From Candidatus Babeliales bacterium (GTDB lineage: Bacteria; Babelota; Babeliae; Babelales; RVW-14), in the NCBI GenBank assembly GCA_019749895.1, contig JAIEPG010000008.1, positions 1 through 64,000 of the forward strand: a stretch of 64,000 nt of DNA. Reading direction: 5' to 3'. This document shows positions 49,863 to 59,350 of the stretch, piece after piece. A program made the translations under genes and the position numbers. Each line of letters opens with the position of its first letter. The first letter of the stretch is position 1. The notes beneath the pieces were generated by a model. That model was not told where the DNA came from. It ran no database searches and saw nothing but the letters and a program-made list of their open reading frames with translations.

Positions 49863-50471
49863 TCAATTGATATCATCAGAAAAATGACTTTGTGTTGCTG
49901 AAGAAAAATGCTCAGTCCCGTTTTTTGGAACAGCGCGGTCTCGAATTAGTAAACCAATTGGTATTAAAAAAATTACCACATGAGCAAGGCTCATGTCAAA
50001 CGTTGGTAACCAACCAGCATCGCCAACAACAAACCATGCGCCAACAACACTCAAAATGCTACTAAACCATAGTGGGTAATTAAAAATAGAATCAAAAATA
50101 GCAGAATAATAACTCATTTTTTTATACATTAAGCAAGTCAACCCAAAAAAAGCCAACAGCCAACTGCCAGATGTTCCAAAATGTTTTAAAAAAGAAATCG
50201 GCATCAAGTACATAACAATATTGCCGAACAAAAACCAACTGCCAACAACCGTTAAAACAAGACCCACCCAAAACATTGCTTGAACTAACTCTTCATGAGA
50301 CTTGGATCGGCTATAAACCATAATATGAATGCCAGCAAGAATCATAAGCCAAACCCATATGCTTCCCATGGTTGGAAAACCAAATGACCCCAGCATAAAC
50401 CAGAGACCTAATAAAGAAAAAAATACCAAACTTAACGTAGAATTAAGAAATATTTTGTCTAAACAAACCAT
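49863..50471 (-). CDS. Membrane protein with three repeat units
   Basis: The 202-residue protein has about six hydrophobic segments arranged as three repeats: FSLLGLWFMLGSFGFPTMGS, LTVVGSWFLFGNIVMYLMP and LSVVGAWFVVGDAGWLPTFD. The unit is the same as in the gene that follows at 49428. The tail after residue 180 is polar. It probably arose by duplication of a two-helix unit. Function unknown. The start uses ATG 50471 or GTG 50474, behind GGAG. Confidence 0.7.
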   Translation of the reverse strand: MVCLDKIFLNSTLSLVFFSLLGLWFMLGSFGFPTMGSIWVWLMILAGIHIMVYSRSKSHEELVQAMFWVGLVLTVVGSWFLFGNIVMYLMPISFLKHFGTSGSWLLAFFGLTCLMYKKMSYYSAIFDSIFNYPLWFSSILSVVGAWFVVGDAGWLPTFDMSLAHVVIFLIPIGLLIRDRAVPKNGTEHFSSATQSHFSDDIN

Positions 50472-50717
50472 CACTCATGCTCTCCTTTTTTGGGCAATTT
50501 TAGTAAACCATTTTTGCCCTCAACTTTTCTCAGCATAATGACTCAACTACGAATACGCAATTTTATCTAAACAAAATAATATAGTGCTGATTTTAGCGTT
50601 ATTTTTTTACACAAAAAGTGCCATGAAGCTAATTATTATTTTTAAAAAAATGTACTAAAATTAGTCAATCTTAATTAAAAATATACCAGAAGAAATCAAA
50701 AGTTATGATTATCCATG

Positions 50718-51431
50718 TTATTGGCCAGCAAAACCTGCGAGCAAATGACCAACAGCATACGCTGCCAAAGAAGCAAAACTACCAATGCCAAGCATCTCCA
50801 ACCCCGATCTAAACCAATCTTTACCGGTAACTTTTACTTTCATGGCCCCCAAAAAAAATAAAGTAAAACCAGTCAAAGCGCACGCCAAAACAAATGCATA
50901 CTGCATAACACATGGAAACGCAAAGGCAACCAGATAAACCAATAATGGCACAAAACCAAAAATAATGAAGGAGAAAAATGTATACAAAGCCTTAGCAAAG
51001 GGCGATCTATTTACCGTTCCAATCCCTCGTTCAAGCAACGTCATAGCAATAAACGAATCTTTATTACCAGCAAGAAGAGTAACCATAACTTGGGCATCTT
51101 GCTCAACAAAGCCTTTTGCTACATATGAATTAATAAGGCATTGTTTCTCTTGGCCCAAATCATTATCAAAAATACTTTCGGCATGTGCTTTTTCTCGCTC
51201 TTTATATTCATTTTCTGACCGAGAACTCACATAATCACCAAACGCCATAGAAATGCCATCACCAATCAAATTGGCAAAGCCCAAAATAAGAATCACCCCT
51301 GGATTTAATGATGCACCTGAAGCACCAGCAACAACGGCAAATGTTGTTACAATACCATCAAGGCCACCATAAACGATACTTTTAATGTACTTACCATGAA
51401 ATGATGTTACCACATGCTTAAAAGTACTCAT
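50718..51431 (-). CDS. VIT/CCC1-family iron or manganese transporter
   Basis: The 237-residue membrane protein begins with the VIT1 core YGGLDGIVTTFAVVAGASGA, followed by ANLIGDGISMAFGDYVSSRS and the Glu-rich cytosolic metal-binding helices (ENEYKEREKAHAESIF). The last three helices complete the five-helix fold. Members move Fe2+ or Mn2+ out of the cytosol, protecting against metal excess. AGGA precedes the ATG. It is transcribed toward the two repeat-unit membrane genes and separated from them by about 250 bases. Confidence 0.9.
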   Translation of the reverse strand: MSTFKHVVTSFHGKYIKSIVYGGLDGIVTTFAVVAGASGASLNPGVILILGFANLIGDGISMAFGDYVSSRSENEYKEREKAHAESIFDNDLGQEKQCLINSYVAKGFVEQDAQVMVTLLAGNKDSFIAMTLLERGIGTVNRSPFAKALYTFFSFIIFGFVPLLVYLVAFAFPCVMQYAFVLACALTGFTLFFLGAMKVKVTGKDWFRSGLEMLGIGSFASLAAYAVGHLLAGFAGQ

Positions 51432-51639
51432 GACTATCCTCTGTTGTTTTTATTTTTTTTTACCGCCCCATTAACGCACCAACTATAAAATGTTTGCAAG
51501 AATGCTGCAAGAAAAATTCATTTCTCAATCAAAATAAGAAAAATCTTGTGTTAAGAAAATTATCCATTTTATGGTAGTGACTAACAATTGATAGTACAAC
51601 ACAATTTCGTAACTCATTCACCAATTTTGAGGAGTTTTT

Positions 51640-53601
51640 ATGGTTTTTTTTAGGCAACTAGCCTTCGCTATCCTACTTATGCAGACGTCATCATTACTCG
51701 CAACTGCAGCAGAAGAATTCAAAGGAATCACACAAAAAACAAACATGGTAACGGCAAAAACTACTCTAGAATTAACAAAAAATAAAAGCCTACCTTCGCA
51801 ACGCTTATCAAACAACATACCACGCCGTTCACTTGGACGCACCACGCGGACAGCAAACACAAACTCGCCCGCAATTGCCCGTTATCCTGAACTAAAAACA
51901 TTAGACATGACTCACGTGACAGAAAATGAAGAAGATATGTTATTTCGCAGCCCACAAGTTTTTGGCTTACATTTTGACGTTAATTCACTTGATGAAGTGA
52001 ACACCTTTCCACCAGATTGTACCGGCGTTGCAGGGCTTGATCAATTTGTTATTTTTGGCAACAACATTATTAAAAGTTTTAACAAATCAACTGGCCAAGC
52101 CGATGGCGGCATTGACACCAACCCAAGCGCATTTTTTGGCGATCTTACGTCAAACCCAATTAGCGGCCCACGTATTCGCTACGACCGCGTAACCGGACGA
52201 TGGATTTTACTAGCGATAGATTATGACAATTCCTACGACAACAATAAAATTTTACTAGCAGTCAGCAACGAAAGCACCATAACGCCCTACACGTACTGGT
52301 ATTTTTATTCAATTAACGTTGGCCCAGGAATCTTCTTTGCTTTCCCAACACTTGGCGTTGACGCGCATGCTCTCTACATTGGCGGACATACTTACAGCGG
52401 CACTAACAGCGGGATTGCTTTTGTTGTACGCAAGAGTTCTGTGCTGAGCGGAGGCTCAATCGTTTATACACGCTTTAATAACTTAATTGATCTTGAAACC
52501 TTTCATGGACCATTCGTACCACAAGGCGTTGACAACTTTGATGCCAACTCAGAATACGGATATTTTATTGGCGTTGATAACGCAAGCTTTGGTATGCTGG
52601 CAATGCGCCGTGTTTCAAACCCAGGCGGCACACCAACAATTTCAGGAAATATTCTTATCAGTGTTCCATCAACAACCTACCCTCTTCTGGTACGCCATCT
52701 TGGCAATGATAACGGCTATTTTGGCAGACTCGACAGTCTGGACGATCGCTTAACCTGCGCACACATTAGAAATAATAGATTGTGGACAATTCACAATATC
52801 GCAACAAACAACGAGGGCGTTAGCTCTTATTCTGTAGACCTAACCCGCACTGCAAGCAGATGGTATGAATTTGATGTTAGTGGCTTTGGCACACCAGAAC
52901 TTATACAAGCGGGAACTCTTTTTGATGCAACAGCACTCAATGAAACTACCGACAAATCATATTGGACGCCTTCGATCATGACGTCAGGACAAGGACACAT
53001 GGCAATTGGTTGCAACGTTGCCGGGCGCTACCGCCATGCCGATGCCACCACCGTTGGCCGTCTTGCAACTGATCCCCTGAGCACCACACAAGAACTCCGC
53101 CGCATCACTCAAACAGAATTTGCCTACAACCCACCAGCTGACCCAGGTAGTTATTATGGCCGCGCATGGGGAGCTTATTCTTACACATCAGTTGATCCGT
53201 GTGACGACATGACCTTGTGGACTATTCAAGAATATTGCAATGACCAAAATTCATGGGGCGTTATTGTACAAAAACTTGGCGCACTCCCTCCAGCACGACC
53301 AGTAGAAACATCGCCAGTCAGAATCCCAACGAATCAAGAATCAGTTAGCGTGAGAATTCAAGGCCTTGATCAACGAGGTTCCGGATTTTTTGATTCTGGC
53401 GAAGGCTTTGATTGCAGGCTTCAAGTAGAAATTTCTGGCGGTGTTCAAGTGAACAGCGTAGAAGTTATTGATAAAAATACCCTTCTGCTTAACATTTCCA
53501 CCATCAATGCACCTGTTGGTTCAAAAACAGTTACCGTTACCAACCCTGATGGGCAGTTTACACGCGGACAAAGTATTTTAACTATTTGCCCTGAAGAATA
53601 A
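51640..53601 (+). CDS. Large exported propeller-like protein with C-terminal Ig-like (IPT/TIG-type) domain
   Basis: The 653-residue protein has a signal peptide (residues 1-23, ATAA). The central 450 residues look like an all-strand, possibly propeller fold, with phrases such as GPRIRYDRVTGRWILLAID, ILLAVSNESTITPYTYWYFY and FPTLGVDAHALYIGGHTYSG; these phrases recur in large exported proteins of other bacteria, as I recall. Residues about 560-650 form a strand-rich domain ending VGSKTVTVTNPDGQF, typical of IPT/TIG folds. No catalytic site is evident. The start has GAGGAG at 5 bases. It may be a surface or secreted adhesin-like protein. Confidence 0.7.
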   Translation: MVFFRQLAFAILLMQTSSLLATAAEEFKGITQKTNMVTAKTTLELTKNKSLPSQRLSNNIPRRSLGRTTRTANTNSPAIARYPELKTLDMTHVTENEEDMLFRSPQVFGLHFDVNSLDEVNTFPPDCTGVAGLDQFVIFGNNIIKSFNKSTGQADGGIDTNPSAFFGDLTSNPISGPRIRYDRVTGRWILLAIDYDNSYDNNKILLAVSNESTITPYTYWYFYSINVGPGIFFAFPTLGVDAHALYIGGHTYSGTNSGIAFVVRKSSVLSGGSIVYTRFNNLIDLETFHGPFVPQGVDNFDANSEYGYFIGVDNASFGMLAMRRVSNPGGTPTISGNILISVPSTTYPLLVRHLGNDNGYFGRLDSLDDRLTCAHIRNNRLWTIHNIATNNEGVSSYSVDLTRTASRWYEFDVSGFGTPELIQAGTLFDATALNETTDKSYWTPSIMTSGQGHMAIGCNVAGRYRHADATTVGRLATDPLSTTQELRRITQTEFAYNPPADPGSYYGRAWGAYSYTSVDPCDDMTLWTIQEYCNDQNSWGVIVQKLGALPPARPVETSPVRIPTNQESVSVRIQGLDQRGSGFFDSGEGFDCRLQVEISGGVQVNSVEVIDKNTLLLNISTINAPVGSKTVTVTNPDGQFTRGQSILTICPEE

Positions 53602-53619
53602 ACGTCAAATCTTTTCATG

Positions 53620-53650
53620 AAAAAAGAGGTGGAAAATCCACCTCTTTTTT
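53620..53650. terminator. Bidirectional rho-independent terminator
   Basis: The stem AAAAAAGAGGTGGA / TCCACCTCTTTTTT with loop AAA lies between the convergent genes ending at 53601 and 53659. Confidence 0.85.
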
Positions 53651-53658
53651 CATACAAC

Positions 53659-54459
53659 CTAGCTACTAAAAAACCATTCAGACCATGACAACGTTCTTAC
53701 ATCAGCAAAAAAATTCTTCCATTCAGAATATATAGCAAAATCTTGAAGCACCATTCCTTGCTTTGCTAAACGCGCAGCTTTAACCGATTCTGCATTATCT
53801 TGAAATTTTCTTTGCTCAAGCTCAGTTGGAGACCCGAAAATAATGGTACTCTTAAACTTGCCATAGCAATGCAATATCCAAGCAAGATTTGGAATACGAT
53901 CATAATCAGTTCGTTGCAAAATCTCTCTCATTCTTTGAAATGCTTGTTGATACGTTATGCTTGTTTTGTCCAAATAACTGCTTAACCAATACCAATACTT
54001 CCACTTCAATAACGCATAGACTTTAGGCGCTCCTTCATGTGGTTTTTCAACAGTAACACAACCCAAATAGTCTTCTTGTGTCCGCACCAACGAAAGCAAT
54101 AAATATACAAACATTTCTAAAAATTCTTCTTGCGAAAGCATGCTCCCTCGATCAAGTCTGCGCACGTAGTGGCGCACCATCATATACATCATAGGCACTT
54201 GTTGCCACTCACGTGCGTTCTTTAAAATAAGCTGGACAACTGCTTCTTTTGGATCAGTTTCTGTATAGTAATAAAGATACGGCATCACATTTTCATAGTT
54301 TTGGCCCGCAATCCACGCACTAATCAATTGCATAGCCTTGGCATCCCACGGTCCTGGATTTGGATAATAAAAAATTCCTGAAGCCCCATATAAAAAAGAA
54401 GGACTTACTACTACAAGGCTCAATGCTAATGCAAAGGCACGCACATGCGTAAACTTCAT
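53659..54459 (-). CDS. Exported protein, distant W-x-x-FF family member
   Basis: The 266-residue protein starts at ATG 54459 (AAGGAG at 5 bases) with a signal peptide (residues 1-25, LYGAS). It shares with the 43.4-46.5 kb family the order LISAWIAGQNYENVMPYLYY (compare LLKSQNYGELMVHL), FVYLLLSLVRTQEDYL, and the closing YSEWKNFFADVRTLSW (compare HGWEKFFADTDD). The C terminus is rich in Trp/Phe. Function unknown. It is followed on the minus strand by a strong terminator shared with the convergent gene. Confidence 0.72.
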   Translation of the reverse strand: MKFTHVRAFALALSLVVVSPSFLYGASGIFYYPNPGPWDAKAMQLISAWIAGQNYENVMPYLYYYTETDPKEAVVQLILKNAREWQQVPMMYMMVRHYVRRLDRGSMLSQEEFLEMFVYLLLSLVRTQEDYLGCVTVEKPHEGAPKVYALLKWKYWYWLSSYLDKTSITYQQAFQRMREILQRTDYDRIPNLAWILHCYGKFKSTIIFGSPTELEQRKFQDNAESVKAARLAKQGMVLQDFAIYSEWKNFFADVRTLSWSEWFFSS

Positions 54460-54486
54460 ACCAACTCCTTCTCGTTTTAAAAAAAA

Positions 54487-54518
54487 GTCCTTCAACTGTC
54501 ACGTGACAATTGAAGGAC
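54487..54518 (-). terminator. Rho-independent terminator
   Basis: The long palindrome GTCCTTCAA ... TTGAAGGAC with the inner palindrome TGTCACGTGACA is followed by eight T on the minus strand, just after the gene at 54543. Confidence 0.8.
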
Positions 54519-54542
54519 CATAATATTCTTATAAATCAGCAC

Positions 54543-55844
54543 CTAGGAAAAATATGAACTTAAATCCGTTATGCTAAAACCTTGGCACAAATCCCACAAT
54601 CCCATCTGGCAACCGCCATAAACCGTTATCAAGGAACCTGCAGCAAGCACAACCAAAACAGACAACCCTGCTGTTGCTTTGCCAAGCTTTGAAGCTGGAA
54701 CAAAACGAGAAGCAGTTTTTGCCCAACCAGTTGCTTGTTCTGGCTCTTCTTGCGCCTTTTGCAGTTGCACCGCAGCTGCACGCAATGCCACAGCAATGCT
54801 CAACATTTTTTTAAGCATGTTGGCAGTTTGCGCTGGATCAAGACGAGATTCTATACTTTTCTGTACCGCTTCCAGCAAGTTGGTTACTTCTTCTACAACC
54901 AATGGTTCAGCTTGATCTTCCGCCATGTGCCCCAATGTTTGCAACTCCCGACGTGCAGCATTTTCTAAGCCATCAGCCAATTGATAAATATCTTTGTTTT
55001 CAACAAAAACATTTGCTTCCAAATTACGACTCAAAATAAATGCTCGCGCCAACAACTGACGAATTTCTAGAGCAACCTCTTCCTGATTTTCATCTTCATC
55101 ACCATCAACATCATCATGACCACCAACCGGCTCTTCGTCATCACTACTAGAACCTTGCACAAGAGTACCTTGCCCAGCTACGTTATCGCGAGAATTGAAA
55201 TCAGTATCTTGCAGCTCAAGCGATGGTAATGCTTCATGGGTAACGCTGTTACCAGCTGAAAAATCTTGATCTTGATAACTTGAACTAGAAACACTATTGG
55301 TATCTTCATGCCAAGCAGGAGAACCAGTAACTCGTTCAGGGCTGCTTTCAGGAGTGCTCAATATCACCACATCAGTTCTTTTTGGCGAAGCTGGCGGCGT
55401 CCTTCTTTCAGGGCTTTTACCAAAAATATCAGAATCATTCGCATCAGCAAAAACTTCACCCGTATCAAAACTATTACGTGTTCTTGGCAAGACTACTGGC
55501 TCACTTACTGGTTGCACTTCTAGCGGCGTTTCAACCGGAATGCCAACAAAAGCTGGTACTGAGGTTTTTTTTGTACGTTTTTTTGTTGATGGAGCAACAT
55601 TAGCAACATACTGCAATTCCTTGCCAATCCACGAACGCTCTATTGAACGTTTTTTTGCACCAGCTTTTTGATACCTCTCAAAATCTTCACGCGAAACCAT
55701 GCCAGTATAAACACGCCCTCGCTCAGTTCTTGTTACTTCAACAAAATTAAAATCAAACTCTTCAGTCTTTTCTTGAGAGGCTGCTGCTTGTACCGAGCAA
55801 CTCAACAGCATAAAGACAAAAGTAATGCCTAATAATTTTTTCAT
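54543..55844 (-). CDS. Exported protein with disordered middle and C-terminal membrane helix
   Basis: The 433-residue protein starts at ATG 55844 (GAGGA at 5 bases) with a signal peptide (residues 1-21, VQAA). Residues 25-90 hold a short structured part (TRTERGRVYTGMVSREDFER). Residues about 100-270 are rich in Ser, Pro, Glu and Asp, likely disordered (GKSPERRTPPASPKRTD; DEEPVGGHDDVDGDEDENQE). A helical region (about 270-390) and a membrane helix (LSVLVVLAAGSLITVYGG, near 403-420) follow. It may be anchored in the inner membrane with a long soluble part. Unknown function; the SP/RTPP motifs could be targets of proline-directed kinases if exposed to a host (inference). Confidence 0.7.
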   Translation of the reverse strand: MKKLLGITFVFMLLSCSVQAAASQEKTEEFDFNFVEVTRTERGRVYTGMVSREDFERYQKAGAKKRSIERSWIGKELQYVANVAPSTKKRTKKTSVPAFVGIPVETPLEVQPVSEPVVLPRTRNSFDTGEVFADANDSDIFGKSPERRTPPASPKRTDVVILSTPESSPERVTGSPAWHEDTNSVSSSSYQDQDFSAGNSVTHEALPSLELQDTDFNSRDNVAGQGTLVQGSSSDDEEPVGGHDDVDGDEDENQEEVALEIRQLLARAFILSRNLEANVFVENKDIYQLADGLENAARRELQTLGHMAEDQAEPLVVEEVTNLLEAVQKSIESRLDPAQTANMLKKMLSIAVALRAAAVQLQKAQEEPEQATGWAKTASRFVPASKLGKATAGLSVLVVLAAGSLITVYGGCQMGLWDLCQGFSITDLSSYFS

Positions 55845-55962
55845 TCTTATCCTCTTAAAACTACCTTGACTATTTTCACGACAACGCTCACTAGACGTAA
55901 TGATTACCAATATTCAATAAAATAATCAAGGTTATCATAGTTTAAGATGTTGAAAAAATTGT

Positions 55963-56664
55963 TTAAATAATATTAAGCAACGAATGAAGAACGCCGGACA
56001 CACTCACCCCTGGTATCACCATAACCCACCATTCCATATAATTACCAAGCAGCATAACACTTAGCGCTGCCCCAAGACCACCAAGAGACCACATCAAAAT
56101 GCGCTTGTACATTTGTAAACGCACGTAGTCAACAATAACACCCGGCGCTGCTTGATTCATGGTATCAATATTTTGTTCCATTTTTGTTTTAACAATCATT
56201 AAAACCTGAAAAACTTCACCCAAAACTTTGGCAACATCCAGCGCTGTTGAACGACTTGTTCCTTGAATAATGGCAGTAAACTGACGATAATTTTCATCCA
56301 ACTCACTCAAATGACCCGTCAATTCAGTGTCAGATTCATCAACTTCTTCTTGTAATAATTTTTGTATGTATCCATCAGCATCAGCGTGCCAGGACTGCAA
56401 GTCCTTAAATACTACTTGTTCAAAATCTCTACATATGTTATTCAGGCTTTCAATACGCGCTCTAACCCTCGGTGTTTGTTGTTGATTCTTGAGTGCTTCA
56501 AGATCGCTGTGCAGTGTTTGCAAAAAATGGTACTGAGCATGCAATGCCGCCACACTTTGTTCGATATTAGTGTGCAAACCTTCTCTACTGCCAGCACTAA
56601 AAACGTCAGTCGCTGTCAAGCCAAAGCCCAACAGAACCATCAATTTTATAATCTTCTTCATCAT
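55963..56664 (-). CDS. Exported or membrane protein, unknown function
   Basis: The ~233-residue protein starts at the tandem ATG codons 56664/56661 behind AAGGAG, with signal peptide MMKKIIKLMVLLGFGLTATDVFSAG. A helical middle (about 30-185) resembles a four-helix-type bundle (QSVAALHAQYHFLQTLHSDL ... SLNNICRDFEQVV). Two hydrophobic segments close the protein (MWSLGGLGAALSVMLLGNY and WVMVIPGVSVSGVLHSLL). The start lies inside the previous gene, overlapping it by about 59 bases. Function unknown. Confidence 0.7.
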   Translation of the reverse strand: MMKKIIKLMVLLGFGLTATDVFSAGSREGLHTNIEQSVAALHAQYHFLQTLHSDLEALKNQQQTPRVRARIESLNNICRDFEQVVFKDLQSWHADADGYIQKLLQEEVDESDTELTGHLSELDENYRQFTAIIQGTSRSTALDVAKVLGEVFQVLMIVKTKMEQNIDTMNQAAPGVIVDYVRLQMYKRILMWSLGGLGAALSVMLLGNYMEWWVMVIPGVSVSGVLHSLLNII

Positions 56665-57250
56665 CTTCTCCTTCATACTTTTTTTGAACCAACGCTACAA
56701 CCTCATCAAAAAAAATTTTGACTTCAAACGTATGCCCAGCAAGCAGGTCCGTTATAACCTTTTGCATAGTTGCCATAACATCAGGCGCAGCCCAACCCAT
56801 ATCGCTGTTAGAACGTTTGCGCTTGGGCGATTCGACAGGAAGAATTTTTTGATTTTCTAAAAGATTTACATGAGCTGTTGCAAAAATTCTAAGCGCACGT
56901 TCAAATACTTTTTTTGCTTCAACAAAATTTTGGACAATCAATTTATCACTATTTGTTAAGTAAGAAAAAATAGAAAAAATTGCAGCACAACAAGCATTGC
57001 ACAAACTCGCTTTTTGCTCAGAAGGAAGCAAAGTATCAGCAATCTCTACAAAAAATACAATCTTATCAAGACTACTCAACCCGTGCGTCATACGATCAAC
57101 ATCAAGATACGTATAGTAAGCATTACTCTTAAGCAAACCAACAACACTCCCGCATTGATCAACTTGTTTCTTAAGTAACTGGTAATCAACCACGGCACCT
57201 GAACACTGCGCATAAAAAACAAGGACACAAACAATCCACAAAATCTTCAT
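56606..57250 (-). CDS. Exported helical protein with KRKRSNS motif
   Basis: The 214-residue protein has a signal peptide (residues 1-18, QCSGA). The body is helical with several Cys (LCNACCAAIF near residue 83). KRKRSNS occurs at residues 143-149, like GRKRSNS in the gene at 58710. The end VMATMQKVITDLLAGHTFEVKIFFDEVV resembles the closing helices of the neighbours at 57247, 57966 and 58710. The ATGA start overlaps the stop of 57247, so translation is coupled. Function unknown. Confidence 0.72.
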   Translation of the reverse strand: MKILWIVCVLVFYAQCSGAVVDYQLLKKQVDQCGSVVGLLKSNAYYTYLDVDRMTHGLSSLDKIVFFVEIADTLLPSEQKASLCNACCAAIFSIFSYLTNSDKLIVQNFVEAKKVFERALRIFATAHVNLLENQKILPVESPKRKRSNSDMGWAAPDVMATMQKVITDLLAGHTFEVKIFFDEVVALVQKKYEGEDDEEDYKIDGSVGLWLDSD

Positions 57251-57903
57251 ACCACGTGCTCCAGTCTTACATAAGAACGATTACGCATTGCTTTAAAACA
57301 ACGAGCAATATCAACACAACCTTCTTCTTCAAGATATCCTTGTACCGCTTGGCAAAGACTCTCTTCTTGTTCATTGTCAATAATATCAACATTCATTGGT
57401 TCTTTTGCCTTGCGTTCAATAGCATATTTTTGATGCATCGCATCAAGCAAATCAAGCATATTATTACATATCGCAATTTTTGCTTCAGGAGCAAAACCTC
57501 TAAAATGATCAGTTTTGATAATATTTTTGAAATTTTGGTACAATCGATAAAAATGCTCAAGTTTAACGGGTGTATGCTCTTCTTGAAATTCTTCAGCAAT
57601 CTTACGCCGCTCTGCCAAGAGTTCTTCATGAGAATAACCAAGTACTTCTTGCTGGAATCCTGCTTCTTCTCGAATAATTCCCTCTATTTCTTCAGCAATA
57701 ATAGCTGATTCTTTTTTTCTGCTGGGCGAACTGGACAAAGAAAGCCTTGATGCAAATCTTTGCAATACCGTTTTTGGACGATCACTAGCGTCTGAGCCGC
57801 TTCTGCCACGACTTTCTTTGTTAGAAGATGCAGCAGAAAAACAAAAGTTATAAAAACTCAACATGAGCATGGAACTACAAACCATTTTATGCCAACTTCT
57901 CAT
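57247..57903 (-). CDS. Exported helical protein, Ser/Arg-rich N-terminal segment, RSxS family member A
   Basis: The 218-residue protein has a signal peptide (residues 1-24, CFSAAS), then RGRSGSDAS and FASRLSLSSSPSRKK, then a helical region. It is a clear paralog of the next upstream gene (57966): both read KT(D/E)..RG(F/Y)A.......C..ML.L..A.H..Y, at about residues 129-160 here. It ends with QGYLEEEGCVDIARCFKAMR. The start follows GAGGGGGG. Function unknown; probably exported. Confidence 0.76.
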   Translation of the reverse strand: MRSWHKMVCSSMLMLSFYNFCFSAASSNKESRGRSGSDASDRPKTVLQRFASRLSLSSSPSRKKESAIIAEEIEGIIREEAGFQQEVLGYSHEELLAERRKIAEEFQEEHTPVKLEHFYRLYQNFKNIIKTDHFRGFAPEAKIAICNNMLDLLDAMHQKYAIERKAKEPMNVDIIDNEQEESLCQAVQGYLEEEGCVDIARCFKAMRNRSYVRLEHVV

Positions 57904-57965
57904 ATGCCCCCCTCAGGCTCAATCAGGCTTAACTAAAAAAATCTCCCTACGTCGAATATGCCCAT

Positions 57966-58553
57966 TTAAAAATTGTCTGGCTTTTCGGGCAATTCTTCAA
58001 GGGTTGTTGGCCATTCTTCAAAATACGGGAAAACATTAACCATGGCCTTTCCTAAAAGATCATCAACGATGGTTTGAAGACCTAGCATCTTTTCATAATT
58101 GATCAAATCAGTACCTCGACCACCCTGCCTCTCATAGTTCATATGTACTGCTTGAATCAAAGATAACATCTCTATGCATAAGTCAAACTGATGTCGATAA
58201 GCATATCCACGCACTTCTTCAGTTTTTGCCAAAGAAGAGAAACAGTTAATCAAGTTATCAATAACTTGTTGATGATTGGCAACAGCTCCTTCTAACCCAA
58301 CTTGTTCTCGAAGCTCTTCTCGTTCTTGCATTAATTCAGTGAAAATTTGCTCAACAGATTTATCCCTGCGCGGAGATAAACGCGATGCCATACGCCCCAT
58401 GAGATCACGAAAGCTGCCACTGCCATCAGAACCACCCCTGCGATGAAAAGAACCCCCTTTTTTTTCAGACGACGACGATGATGCAGAAAAACAAATAGTA
58501 TTCAAACAGGCTACCAATACACAACTAACCACTACTCTGCCCCAAATCTCCAT
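57966..58553 (-). CDS. Exported helical protein, RSxS family member B
   Basis: The 195-residue protein starts at ATG 58553 (GGAGGGG upstream; the frame is open to 58655). A signal peptide (residues 1-24, CFSASS) precedes HRRGGSDGSGSFRDL and MASRLSPRRDK, matching the Ser/Arg segment of member A. Shared core: KTEEVRGYAYRHQFDLCIEM. The end is VNVFPYFEEWPTTLEELPEK. No catalytic motif. Confidence 0.76.
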   Translation of the reverse strand: MEIWGRVVVSCVLVACLNTICFSASSSSSEKKGGSFHRRGGSDGSGSFRDLMGRMASRLSPRRDKSVEQIFTELMQEREELREQVGLEGAVANHQQVIDNLINCFSSLAKTEEVRGYAYRHQFDLCIEMLSLIQAVHMNYERQGGRGTDLINYEKMLGLQTIVDDLLGKAMVNVFPYFEEWPTTLEELPEKPDNF

Positions 58554-58709
58554 AAGCCCCTCCCCAAAGGTGATTATGATACCAATAATGCTTTCTAAAA
58601 ACAGCGCCAAACACGTTAGGCGTGTTTTTAGCGTAGCATAGTCAGTTATAAGCAAAAAACAGTTTGTTCTTTTTGGTCTAAATTAAATAGCAGATAGAGA
58701 ACAAGTCCT

Positions 58710-59333
58710 TTATGCATCAGCTATTCTGGCAGCCTTTGCTTGTTCTAGAGACTCACGCATGCCCTGAAAAAAAGGCCCAACATCAAGTACCCCTTCCCCA
58801 AGCCAGCCATTAAATAAAACTTGAAACGTTTCTTGCGCAAGTGTACCTACAGGCTGTTCAGAAGAAGCCAGAGAATACTTTAAATAGCCAAGATGTTTGA
58901 GATAACCTTTGTACGCCTTTTCATAAAGATTCATAATACGTAGGCTCAAGGGTTTTCTTGCCAACTCATCAAGAGAATCGGCAGTAGTCAAGGAAACTAA
59001 CAAATCGTGGATTTGGGCAAAAACATGGCCATTAATCATAGTCTCTGGCTGTACATACAAATGAGCAAACGAAAACTTAAGCGTAATTTCTTGTTCGAGA
59101 GCTCTGAGATCGTCAATAGCTTTTTGTAGTGGGTTGCTGCCTAAACCTCGCGGCGAACCTTTTGGCGAGGATGACGGCGATTTTGGAACAATTATCCCCA
59201 ATTTTCCCAAGAGCGAATTGCTACGCTTGCGGCCACCTGTTGGCGAATTACTACTACTTGCTGCAGCCCAACAAACATTAGCACTCAGTACTACAACCGC
59301 ACAAAAACTAAAAGCACACAGCTTTTTTTTCAT
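58710..59333 (-). CDS. Exported helical protein, RSxS family member C
   Basis: The 207-residue protein has a signal peptide (residues 1-24, CWAAAS), then GGRKRSNSLLGKLG and KSPSSSPKGSPRGL, a short Ser/Pro/Arg tract with four SP dipeptides. The body is helical (IHDLLVSLTTADSLDELARK, LYEKAYKGYLKHLGYL). The end ETFQVLFNGWLGEGVLDVGP followed by FFQGMRESL parallels the ends of members A and B. Function unknown. Confidence 0.75.
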   Translation of the reverse strand: MKKKLCAFSFCAVVVLSANVCWAAASSSNSPTGGRKRSNSLLGKLGIIVPKSPSSSPKGSPRGLGSNPLQKAIDDLRALEQEITLKFSFAHLYVQPETMINGHVFAQIHDLLVSLTTADSLDELARKPLSLRIMNLYEKAYKGYLKHLGYLKYSLASSEQPVGTLAQETFQVLFNGWLGEGVLDVGPFFQGMRESLEQAKAARIADA

Positions 59334-59350
59334 GGTACCTACCTTTTACG

